Assembly: GCA_023426365.1 (NCBI GenBank)
Contig: JAFAAW010000077.1
Span: 1-12,028 of the forward strand
Origin: Pseudomonadota bacterium
Lineage (GTDB): Bacteria; Pseudomonadota; Alphaproteobacteria; Rhodospirillales; Magnetospirillaceae
Direction of reading: 5' to 3'
DNA: 12,028 bases
A program made the translations under genes and the position numbers. How positions within the stretch are numbered: position 1 is the stretch's first letter; every line of letters starts with the position of its first letter. Under the pieces are notes generated by a model. That model was not told the origin of the DNA. It saw only the letters and a program-made list of their open reading frames with translations, and ran no database searches. Below, one piece after another: positions 6,637-12,028 of the stretch.

Positions 6637-6680
6637 CGATCCGGCCACCAGGGTGATGCGCGAAGGGACGGGCGGCCCGT

Positions 6681-7451
6681 TTATCCCGGGCCGAAGCTTT
6701 GCACCAGCGAGCCGACGATCATGTACCAGCCGTCCACCAGCACGAAGAAGATCAGCTTGAACGGCAAGGCGATCTGGGCCGGCGGCAGCATCATCATGCC
6801 CATGCTCATCAGCACCGAGGCGACGACCATGTCGATGATGATGAACGGCACGAAAATCAGAAAGCCGATCTCGAAGGCGCGGCGCAGTTCCGAGATCATG
6901 AAGGCCGGCACCAGCGCCTTGAGCGGCACGTCCTCGGCGCGCGCGACCTCGGTGGAGCGCGACAAATCCATGAACAGCCGGACATCCTGTTCGCGCGCGT
7001 GGCGGGTCATGAAGGCGTGGATGGGCTTGACCGCCTTCTCCACCGCCTCCGCCTCCTCCAGGCTGCCGTCCATATAGGGCTGCACGCCCTGGGTCCAGGA
7101 TTGCTCGAGGGTGGGCGCCATGATGAAGGCGGTCAGGAACAGCGCCAGGCTGACCATCACCATGTTGGGCGGGCTTTGCATGGTGCCCAGCGCCTGCCGC
7201 AGGAAGCCCAGCACGATGACGATGCGGGTGAAGCTGGTCACCATCACCAGGATGCTTGGCGCCACCGACAAGATGGTGGTCAGCGCGACAAGCTGGATGA
7301 CCCGCAGCGTGGTGCTGTTGGGATTGTTGCCGCCGCCGCCGACACCCAGGTCCAGCGTCACCTGCTGCGCCGCCGCCGGCCACGCCCATACGGCCACGCC
7401 GGCCCCGGCCAACAGCGCCAGCGACAGCAAGGCCAGCCAACCACGGTTCAT
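6681..7451 (-). CDS. fliP: FliP, flagellar export-gate membrane protein
   Basis: A 256-residue FliP, the core subunit of the FliP5-FliQ4-FliR1 export gate in the flagellar type III secretion apparatus. It has a cleavable signal peptide (1-28, ending PAAAQ), as FliP typically does. The family signatures are clear: MVTSFTRIVIVLGFLRQALG (70-89) with TMQSPPN, and VPAFMISELRRAFEIGFLIF (181-200) leading into FIIIDMVVASVLMSMGMMMLPP. Four membrane segments are evident, with a periplasmic domain between about 115 and 180. The start was set at ATG 7451: it yields the signal peptide, has GGAGGAGAG about 8 bases upstream, and overlaps the fliO stop in an ATGA junction. The frame is open further upstream, but that overlaps fliO. 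A 7-base-pair GC stem (6673-6693) overlaps the stop codon and may be a weak terminator. FliQ and FliR are on the opposite strand in the same locus. Confidence 0.97.
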   Translation of the reverse strand: MNRGWLALLSLALLAGAGVAVWAWPAAAQQVTLDLGVGGGGNNPNSTTLRVIQLVALTTILSVAPSILVMVTSFTRIVIVLGFLRQALGTMQSPPNMVMVSLALFLTAFIMAPTLEQSWTQGVQPYMDGSLEEAEAVEKAVKPIHAFMTRHAREQDVRLFMDLSRSTEVARAEDVPLKALVPAFMISELRRAFEIGFLIFVPFIIIDMVVASVLMSMGMMMLPPAQIALPFKLIFFVLVDGWYMIVGSLVQSFGPG

Positions 7452-7741
7452 CGCGTACTCTCCTCCACGGCACCGGCCGGCGGCGCGATGGCGGTCTCCA
7501 CCACCACGTCCTGCGGCCCGCCGATCAACAGCAGGTGTTCGACCCCGTCGCGACGCACCAGCAACAGGCGGCGCCGGGAATCCACCGCCATGGCCTCGAC
7601 CACGGCAAGCCGGCGCCGCGCGCCGGGCCGCGCGACCATGCCGCCAAAGTTGAAGCGGCGCAAGGCCCACAGCACCGCCAGCATCAGACCCAGCACCAGG
7701 ATCAGGGCGGCGATGAAGCGCAGATAAACGGTGATGTCCAT
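7448..7741 (-). CDS. fliO: FliO, assembly factor for the flagellar export gate
   Basis: A 97-residue short FliO. Residues 5-27 (VYLRFIAALILVLGLMLAVLWAL) are the single membrane span. The cytoplasmic part has the FliO-type strand pattern RLAVVEAMAVDSRRRLLLVRRDGVEHLLLIGGPQDVVVE (44-82) and a short disordered tail. FliO is a membrane-bound scaffold that helps FliP oligomerise when the gate is built and is not part of the finished gate. The gene is immediately before fliP and its TGA overlaps the fliP ATG (ATGA), so the two are probably translationally coupled in the order in which they act. It begins 5 bases after the stop of the 85-residue unknown gene. Sequence conservation in FliO is low in general, so the call rests on architecture plus position. 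Confidence 0.9.
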   Translation of the reverse strand: MDITVYLRFIAALILVLGLMLAVLWALRRFNFGGMVARPGARRRLAVVEAMAVDSRRRLLLVRRDGVEHLLLIGGPQDVVVETAIAPPAGAVEESTR

Positions 7742-7746
7742 GACGA

Positions 7747-8004
7747 TCAGCCCCGGAACGGCGGCTCGACCCGCTCCCGAATGGCCTCGGCCAACCGGTC
7801 CAGGTCGCCGATCAGGCTTTCCATCACCGGCACCAGCGGGCGGCCGTCCTCGCGCTTCATGGCGGCCACCTGATCGCAGATGGCGCGCACCTTGCCCTCC
7901 AGCGCCGACAGATCGACCATGGTGCCGGTCGCCAGCAGGCGGCGCGCGGTCAGCACCAGCGACGCGGCCTTGTCCAGTTCCTCGCGCACGGCGCCCGGAT
8001 TCAT
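7747..8004 (-). CDS. Unrecognised small protein in the flagellar export operon, 85 residues
   Basis: I do not recognise this family. The protein is soluble and predicted almost wholly helical: helix 1 about 3-26 (AVREELDKAASLVLTARRLLA), helix 2 about 31-50 (DLSALEGKVRAICDQVAAM), helix 3 about 57-79 (LVPVMESLIGDLDRLAEAIRERV). It has one cysteine (C43), no signal peptide and no membrane span. A three-helix protein of this size resembles in general shape the flagellar export chaperones (FlgN, FliT or FliS type), but there is no sequence match I can cite. The ATG at 8004 overlaps the flhX stop in an ATGA junction, and the stop is 5 bases before fliO. It is thus locked between export-apparatus genes, and a role in export or its regulation is the natural inference. 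The frame extends upstream but would then overlap all of flhX. Confidence 0.82.
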   Translation of the reverse strand: MNPGAVREELDKAASLVLTARRLLATGTMVDLSALEGKVRAICDQVAAMKREDGRPLVPVMESLIGDLDRLAEAIRERVEPPFRG

Positions 8005-8384
8005 GCCCGCGCCTCCGTCCCGCAGGGGCCGTCGGGCTGGGATTTCATGGGAACGGCCTGATTGTTGGCGCGGTAGACATAGGCCAGGATCTCGGCCACC
8101 GCGGTGAAGGCCTCGACCGGGATGACGGCGTCCACCTCGACCGCGGCCAGCACCTGGGCCAGGTCGGGATCGGTGCGGACCTTGACGCCGTTGGCGAAGG
8201 CCAGGTTCAGGATCTGCTCGGCCAGGGCGCCATTGCCCGAGGCGGTGACGCGCGGCGCGTCGGCCTGATCGGGGTCGTATTGCAGCGCCACCGCCACCTG
8301 CCGGGTGCCGGCCGGCCGCGCCGGCGCATCCGCCTGCCCGGCGGCTTGGGCCCGCTCGTCCCACAGGTCCCGGCCTGCGCCCAT
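8001..8384 (-). CDS. flhX: FlhX: stand-alone FlhB C-terminal-domain homologue
   Basis: A 127-residue protein whose residues 30-106 align with the cytoplasmic domain of the full FlhB encoded in this window: VAVALQYDPDQADAPRVTASG against YAVALKYDPETMNAPTLVAKG, then AEQILNLAFANGVKVRTDPDLAQVL and IPVEAFTAVAEILAYVYR. It has no membrane segments. The autocleavage motif NPTH (270-273 in FlhB) corresponds to G26-T-R-Q29, so self-cleavage is not possible. Residues 1-27 are an Ala/Pro-rich leader. FlhB is the substrate-specificity switch of flagellar export; single-domain homologues called FlhX are known in other bacteria, including Helicobacter, where the protein can partly replace the cleaved FlhB fragment. 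ATG 8384 has AAGGACGG a few bases upstream. It is the first gene of the minus-strand operon, next to the CtrA-type site. Confidence 0.88.
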   Translation of the reverse strand: MGAGRDLWDERAQAAGQADAPARPAGTRQVAVALQYDPDQADAPRVTASGNGALAEQILNLAFANGVKVRTDPDLAQVLAAVEVDAVIPVEAFTAVAEILAYVYRANNQAVPMKSQPDGPCGTEARA

Positions 8385-8446
8385 GTCCGTCCTTGTCCCG
8401 CTTGAGGTGCGACGCCCATTGCGCCTAAGCTCGACTTTCGACGGGC

Positions 8447-8469
8447 GCGCTTAAAGAACGGTTAAGCGC
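8447..8469. promoter_or_regulatory. CtrA-type binding site TTAA-N7-TTAA within a perfect palindrome
   Basis: TTAA at 8451-8454 and TTAA at 8462-8465 are separated by exactly 7 bases, the full CtrA consensus of alphaproteobacteria. The two flanking GCGC blocks make the whole an 8-base-arm perfect inverted repeat (GCGCTTAA / TTAAGCGC). It lies in the 173-base divergent region, 63 bases from the flhX start and 89 from the flgB start, so it could control either or both operons. CtrA control of motility genes is established in this class. A convincing -35/-10 pair was not identified beside it. Confidence 0.65.
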
Positions 8470-8557
8470 CTGCTTGAGGCGGATTCACCGTTTGTTAAAA
8501 GCACGCTCGCCATACTGTCCGCGATGGGGATTGTGTCCGGGAAGGGGCCGACGGCCG

Positions 8558-8962
8558 ATGTTCGACAAACTCAGTGTGGTCAGCCTGGCCAAGAGCCGCA
8601 TGGAATGGGTCGCCAAGCGCCAGGAAGTGCTGGCCGAGAACGTGGCCAACGCCAACACGCCCAAATTCGTCCCCAGCGACATCAAGGCCTTCGACTTCAA
8701 GGCCGTGCTGAAAAGCACCACGCCGGCCGTGCAGGTGGCGGTGACCAACGCCAAGCATGTCCAGCCGGTGATCACCGATCCGCAAACGGTGATCCGCGAC
8801 CGCAGGGACTTTGAATCCTCGGCCGACGGCAACGCCGTCATCCTCGAGGAACAGATGGCCAAGATGGGCGAGGCGAAAGGCGCCTACGACACCGCCGCCT
8901 CGCTGTTCCAAAAGCAGTTCAAGATGCTCAGGACCGCGCTTGGCAAGGGCGGCGGAGCTTAA
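8558..8962 (+). CDS. flgB: FlgB, flagellar proximal rod protein
   Basis: A 134-residue FlgB, which with FlgC, FlgF and FliE builds the proximal rod of the basal body in the periplasm. It is exported by the flagellar apparatus, so it has no Sec signal. The N-terminal rod motif LAENVANANTP (25-35) is conserved. The C-terminal helix (about 96-128, LEEQMAKMGEAKGAYDTAASLFQKQFKMLRTAL) is the packing helix typical of rod proteins. The start was set at ATG 8558 because MFDKLSVVSLAKSRMEWVAKRQ is the normal beginning; GGAAGGGG lies about 11 bases upstream. The frame is open to 8474, but the added 28 residues are Arg/Pro-rich and would run into the promoter region. First gene of the plus-strand operon; flgC follows after 10 bases. 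Confidence 0.95.
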   Translation: MFDKLSVVSLAKSRMEWVAKRQEVLAENVANANTPKFVPSDIKAFDFKAVLKSTTPAVQVAVTNAKHVQPVITDPQTVIRDRRDFESSADGNAVILEEQMAKMGEAKGAYDTAASLFQKQFKMLRTALGKGGGA

Positions 8963-8972
8963 GGATTAGGCC

Positions 8973-9383
8973 ATGGACGAGCTGAAGAACGCACAACGCA
9001 TCGCGCTGTCGGGGATGAAGGCCCAAAGCGAACGCCTGCGCGTCATTTCCGAAAACCTGGCGAACGTGGATTCCACCGCCCAGACCCCGGACGGCACCCC
9101 CTATCGCCGCAAGACGGTGTCGTTCAAGAGCGAGCTGGACAAGGCCACCGGCGCCAACACCGTCAAGGTGGACAAGGTGCGCCCCGACAGGTCCGAATTC
9201 CAGCGCAAGTTCGACCCCAAGCATCCGGCCGCCGACAAGGACGGCTATGTGCTGGCGCCCAACGTCAACCCGTTGATCGAGATGATGGACATGCGCGAGG
9301 CCCAGCGGTCGTACGAGGCCAACCTGACCGTGATCTCCTCGTCCAAACAATTGCTGTCGCGCACCGTCGAAATGCTGCGATAA
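8973..9383 (+). CDS. flgC: FlgC, flagellar proximal rod protein
   Basis: A 136-residue FlgC, complete. Key parts are the N-terminal rod motif SENLANVDST (26-35) and PDGTPYRRKTVSFKSEL (39-55), a FlgC hallmark. The C-terminal block starts at GYVLAPNVNPLIEMMDMREAQRSYEANL (91-118), containing the NP-x5-M-x5-RxYEAN pattern shared by rod and hook proteins. Its subunits polymerise with FlgB in the rod, through their N- and C-terminal helices. It starts 10 bases after flgB, with AGGAT upstream of the ATG, and precedes fliE by 35 bases. No oddity seen. Confidence 0.97.
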   Translation: MDELKNAQRIALSGMKAQSERLRVISENLANVDSTAQTPDGTPYRRKTVSFKSELDKATGANTVKVDKVRPDRSEFQRKFDPKHPAADKDGYVLAPNVNPLIEMMDMREAQRSYEANLTVISSSKQLLSRTVEMLR

Positions 9384-9418
9384 TAACGCGTATGCGTGTT
9401 GCCTAGGGAAAGCCCGCC

Positions 9419-9736
9419 ATGACCAGCATCAACAACGCCATCAACGCCTATTCCACGCTTGCCAAGGCAGTGGGCGGCGACGGCATGGATGCGCGCGACA
9501 CCCCGGCCCCGGTGCCCGGCGCCGACTTCGCCGCCGTGCTCAAGGACGCCGCCAAGGTGGCCGTGGGCACCATGAAGGAGGCGGAAACCCTGTCGGCGGC
9601 CGGCATCGCCGGCAAGGCCGACATCAAGGACGTGGTCGCCGCCGTGACCAACGCCGAGATGACGTTGGAGACCGTGGTGACCGTGCGCGACAAGGTCATC
9701 AACGCCTATAACGAAATCATGCGCATGCCGATCTGA
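9419..9736 (+). CDS. fliE: FliE, adaptor between the MS-ring/export gate and the rod
   Basis: A 105-residue FliE, the normal length. The N-terminal part (1-35) is variable and Ala/Pro-rich. The conserved core is FAAVLKDAAKVAVGTMKEAETLSAAGIAG (37-65), then DIKDVVAAVTNAEMTLETVVTVRDKVINAYNEIMRMPI (68-105), the family's diagnostic C-terminus. FliE is the first substrate exported and seats the rod on the gate. The 35-base gap after flgC holds AGGGAAA, about 9 bases before the ATG, as a Shine-Dalgarno. Position directly after flgBC is standard. Confidence 0.97.
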   Translation: MTSINNAINAYSTLAKAVGGDGMDARDTPAPVPGADFAAVLKDAAKVAVGTMKEAETLSAAGIAGKADIKDVVAAVTNAEMTLETVVTVRDKVINAYNEIMRMPI

Positions 9737-9748
9737 AGGCATGGTGCG

Positions 9749-10018
9749 ATGACCGAAGCCGAGGTGATCGACATCGCCCGCGAGGGCATCCTCGCCCTCA
9801 TCATCGTGGGGGCGCCGCCCCTGCTGACCGGCCTTGCCGTCGGCCTGGTGGTCTCGATTCTGCAGACGGTCACCCAGATTCAGGAAGCCACCCTGACCTT
9901 CGTGCCCAAGGTTCTCTTGGTGTTCGGGTCGATATTGCTGTTCCTGCCGTTCATGCTGAACACGCTGAACGATCTCTGGAAATCGCTGCTGGACCGCGTG
10001 ATCGCCGGTGGCGGATGA
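9749..10018 (+). CDS. fliQ: FliQ, flagellar export-gate membrane protein
   Basis: An 89-residue FliQ with two membrane hairpin segments, about 14-38 (ILALIIVGAPPLLTGLAVGLVVSIL) and 48-72 (TLTFVPKVLLVFGSILLFLPFML). The loop between them, QTVTQIQEATLTFVPK, is the most conserved FliQ sequence and lines the gate. Four FliQ copies wrap around the FliP/FliR core. It starts 12 bases after fliE, and its final 11 bases overlap the proposed GTG start of fliR. Complete and ordinary. Confidence 0.97.
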   Translation: MTEAEVIDIAREGILALIIVGAPPLLTGLAVGLVVSILQTVTQIQEATLTFVPKVLLVFGSILLFLPFMLNTLNDLWKSLLDRVIAGGG

Positions 10019-10787
10019 GCCGGCCGCCGTGCTCAACGAGATTCTGACCCTCGACATCTACCGTTTCTTCATGATCTTCACCCGGCTGGGGGCGGCCATA
10101 TTGCTGCTGCCCGGGTTTTCCGGCAATCTGGTGCCCGCCCGCATACGGCTGCTCTTGGCGCTGGCGTTCAGCCTGGTCATGCTGCCGGTGGTGGGGCGGC
10201 ACTATCCGCCGCTGCCCGACCAGATGGGCGGGCTGGTGATGTTGATCGTGGGCGAGGCGCTGGTCGGCATCTATCTGGGCGTACTGACCCAGATGCTGAT
10301 GGCGTGCCTGAGCATCGCCGGCACCTTCATCGGCTTCCAGGTCGGCCTGACCAATTCCTTTTCCTTCGACGCCGTGGCGGCGCAGCAAAGCTCGACCCTG
10401 ACCTCGCTGCTGTCCACCACCGCCCTGGTGGCCATGTTCGCCACCGATCTGCATCACCTGATGTTGCGCGCGCTGGCCGATTCCTACGCCATCTTTGCCC
10501 CTGGTGCGCCGTTGCCGCTGGACGATTTCTCGGAAACCCTGGGCCATATGATGAGCGCCAGCTTCGGCCTGGGCGTGCAGCTTTCCGCCCCGGTGCTGGT
10601 CTTCGGCCTGATCTTCTATGCGGCCCTGGGCCTGATGGCGCGTCTGGCCCCTCAGATCCAAGTGTTCTTCGTCGCCTTGCCGCTGCAGGTGGTGTCGGGT
10701 CTGGCGATGCTGATGATCTCGATTTCCATGATCATCATGCTATTTCTGCGCTGGTTTGAAGCCGGTCTGATCCCCTTCCTGCGCTGA
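10008..10787 (+). CDS. fliR: FliR, flagellar export-gate membrane protein
   Basis: A 259-residue FliR, single-copy member of the FliPQR gate. The conserved start region ILTLDIYRFFMIFTRLGAAILLLPGFSGNLVPARIRLLLALAFSLVML is followed by further membrane segments, including VMLIVGEALVGIYLGVLTQMLMACLSIAG, FIGFQVGLTNSFSFDA and PQIQVFFVALPLQVVSGLAMLMISISMIIML. About six hydrophobic spans are visible. There is no ATG start: the options are GTG 10008, overlapping fliQ by 11 bases, or GTG 10029, 10 bases after the fliQ stop, giving MLNEILTLD and 252 residues. The first is preferred because the next-but-one junction (flhB to the following gene) has the same 11-base GTG overlap, but the second fits the length of many homologues equally well. 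FlhB starts 7 bases later. Confidence 0.95.
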   Translation: MADEPAAVLNEILTLDIYRFFMIFTRLGAAILLLPGFSGNLVPARIRLLLALAFSLVMLPVVGRHYPPLPDQMGGLVMLIVGEALVGIYLGVLTQMLMACLSIAGTFIGFQVGLTNSFSFDAVAAQQSSTLTSLLSTTALVAMFATDLHHLMLRALADSYAIFAPGAPLPLDDFSETLGHMMSASFGLGVQLSAPVLVFGLIFYAALGLMARLAPQIQVFFVALPLQVVSGLAMLMISISMIIMLFLRWFEAGLIPFLR

Positions 10788-10794
10788 GGCAGCC

Positions 10795-11868
10795 ATGGCC
10801 GAAGAGGCATCCGACGACAAAACAGAAGAGCCGACAGCCAAAAAGCTGGAGAAGGCCCGCAGTGAAGGCAACATCGCCCAAACCCCCGAGGTTCGGGCGC
10901 TGGCGTCGCTGATCGCCGGCATGATCATGGCGGGCATGCTGCTGCCCATGATGGCGCGCGATCTCAAGGCGCTGCTGACCCCGTTCATCGAATTGCCCCA
11001 TGCACTCGCACTCGATCTGACCGCGCTGCAACAGCTCACCCTCGACCTGGCCTTTGGCATCGGCAAGGTGTTGATGTGGCCGTTGGGGCTGGTGGTCGCC
11101 TTCGCGATCACCCTGTCGCTGATCCAGAGCAAGGGCTTCATGTGGGTGCCCAAGCGTTTGGCACCCTCGTTCAGCAAGATCAGCCCGCTGCAAGGCATCA
11201 AGCGCCTGTTCTCGATCAACCAGCTGGTCGAACTCCTCAAGGCGCTGTTCAAGATCACCCTGGTCGGCGGCTTGCTGTTCTGGGTCACCTGGCGCCACCG
11301 CCACGAATTCCAGAACCTGGCCACGCTGCCGCTCGAGGACCTGCTGGCCTATCTGCAAGACCATATCTACTGGCTGTTCTTCATCACCGTGCTGGCGGTC
11401 GCCGCCATGGCCATCGCCGACTATCTGTTCCAGCGTTATCGCTGGATGGAAAAGATGAAGATGACCAAGCAGGAGGTGAAGGACGAGCACAAGCAGGCCG
11501 AAGGCGACCCCCAGGTCAAGGCGCGCATCCGCTCGATCCGCGTCTCGCGCGCGCGCAAGCGCATGATGGCGGCCGTGCCCAAGGCCGACGTGGTGGTGAC
11601 CAACCCCACCCATTACGCGGTGGCGCTGAAATACGACCCCGAGACCATGAACGCCCCCACCCTGGTCGCCAAGGGCGTGGACCTGATCGCCAAGCGCATC
11701 CGCGACCTCGCCACCGAGAACGAGGTGCCCATCGTCGAGAATCCCCCGCTTGCGCGCGCGTTATACGCCAGCGTCGAGCTTGACCAGGAAGTGCCGCCGG
11801 AGCACTACAAGACAGTGGCCGAAGTGATCGGCTACGTCATGCGCCTGAAGGGACAACGTGCGAACTGA
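10795..11868 (+). CDS. flhB: FlhB, flagellar export switch protein
   Basis: A 357-residue full-length FlhB. The N-terminus EKTEEPTxKKLxxAR-like segment (9-22) is diagnostic. Four membrane segments lie at roughly 34-52, 90-110, 148-166 and 190-210; the second is followed by FMWVPKRLAPSFSKISPLQGIKRLFS (115-140), a family signature. The cytoplasmic domain contains N270-P271-T272-H273, where FlhB cleaves itself between N and P to switch export from rod/hook to filament substrates. It continues with KYDPETMNAPTLVAKG and ENPPLARALY. The complete NPTH motif contrasts with its absence in FlhX from the same locus. The start ATG 10795 is 7 bases after fliR; the last 11 bases overlap the next gene. Confidence 0.98.
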   Translation: MAEEASDDKTEEPTAKKLEKARSEGNIAQTPEVRALASLIAGMIMAGMLLPMMARDLKALLTPFIELPHALALDLTALQQLTLDLAFGIGKVLMWPLGLVVAFAITLSLIQSKGFMWVPKRLAPSFSKISPLQGIKRLFSINQLVELLKALFKITLVGGLLFWVTWRHRHEFQNLATLPLEDLLAYLQDHIYWLFFITVLAVAAMAIADYLFQRYRWMEKMKMTKQEVKDEHKQAEGDPQVKARIRSIRVSRARKRMMAAVPKADVVVTNPTHYAVALKYDPETMNAPTLVAKGVDLIAKRIRDLATENEVPIVENPPLARALYASVELDQEVPPEHYKTVAEVIGYVMRLKGQRAN

Positions 11869-12028
11869 GTGGTGGACATCCCCGTTGCCGTGGACGCTGG
11901 GCGCCGCGGTTTCGGCGCTGGCGGGACTGGCGGTCGCCGAAGGCGGCCCGCTGGTGCTGCCGGTCTCGGCCACGGCCGCCGCCGCCCTGGCCGCCGCCGG
12001 GGTGCTGTCGCACCGCTGGGGGCAGGCG
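11858..12028 (+). CDS. N-terminus of an unidentified membrane protein (3' end outside the window)
   Basis: The frame opens at GTG 11858, overlaps flhB by 11 bases and stays open to the window end (57 codons). It begins VRTEWWTSPLPWTLGAAVSALAGLAVAE and continues with PLVLPVSATAAAALAAAGVLSHRW. Two hydrophobic segments (about 10-27 and 31-50) form a membrane hairpin at the very N-terminus, with no cleavable signal. No enzymatic domain is visible yet. An N-terminal two-span hairpin is common in membrane sensor kinases, including the CtrA-pathway kinase CckA, and the site upstream of flgB makes that attractive, but the visible part cannot show it. Strong overlap with flhB indicates that it belongs to the same operon. 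Confidence 0.7.
   Translation, partial: MRTEWWTSPLPWTLGAAVSALAGLAVAEGGPLVLPVSATAAAALAAAGVLSHRWGQA

Noticed and set aside
6673..6693. Terminator at the end of fliP
   Set aside because: A 7-base-pair GC stem exists but overlaps the stop codon and has no T-run; noted in the gene entry only.
7452..7670. N-terminal extension of FliP
   Set aside because: It overlaps fliO and lacks FliP similarity; the ATG at 7451 gives a proper signal peptide and ATGA coupling.
8474..8557. N-terminal extension of FlgB
   Set aside because: Arg/Pro-rich and without rod-protein similarity; MFDKLSVVSL is the normal start.
9384..9418. Small inverted repeat ACGC-GTAT-GCGT between flgC and fliE
   Set aside because: Four-base arms are expected by chance, and nothing else in the gap supports a function.
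10735..11613. Long minus-strand open frame opposite flhB
   Set aside because: The product is Gln/His/Gly-rich low complexity and mirrors the flhB codons; FlhB is unambiguous on the plus strand.

Overview
The window is a GC-rich stretch from an alphaproteobacterium, most plausibly a Rhodospirillales member close to Magnetospirillum. That placement is inferred from the style of the proteins, the division of the flagellar genes into two divergent clusters and a CtrA-type site between them; no marker gene is present to prove it. No RNA gene, CRISPR array, insertion sequence or phage gene was seen.

Bases 1-5220 hold mixed housekeeping and accessory genes. A MoxR-type AAA+ ATPase (cut by the window edge) is followed within 6 bases by a CoxE-like von Willebrand A protein, a classic chaperone pair. 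Convergent to these is a two-gene minus-strand unit: an unrecognised 278-residue helical protein, then a zinc-independent quinone oxidoreductase of the medium-chain dehydrogenase superfamily. Next, on the plus strand, come an 84-residue unknown protein, a Nudix hydrolase with half a zinc ribbon, and an exported IalB-family protein with its own likely promoter.

Bases 5145-6680 hold two stress or regulatory genes on the minus strand, a two-CBS-domain protein and an Hsp20 small heat-shock protein. They are separated by a 377-base intergenic stretch unusually rich in GC hairpins, which includes a good intrinsic terminator and possibly a dispersed repeat. The hsp20 gene has an extended -10 promoter and a strong Shine-Dalgarno sequence.

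Bases 6681-12028 are a flagellar export and basal-body locus. On the minus strand, reading leftward from base 8384, lie flhX (a stand-alone FlhB C-domain without the NPTH cleavage motif), an unrecognised 85-residue protein, fliO and fliP, joined by ATGA overlaps or gaps of a few bases. On the plus strand are flgB, flgC, fliE, fliQ, fliR, flhB and the start of a membrane protein. Together they encode most of the membrane export gate (FliP, FliQ, FliR, FlhB, with FliO as assembly factor), the FliE adaptor and two proximal rod proteins. The 173-base divergent region carries a perfect TTAA-N7-TTAA site inside a longer palindrome, which suggests direct CtrA control of one or both arms. The most interesting points are this site, the FlhX plus unknown-protein pair in the export operon, the identical 11-base GTG overlaps in the plus operon, and the hairpin cluster upstream of the CBS gene.
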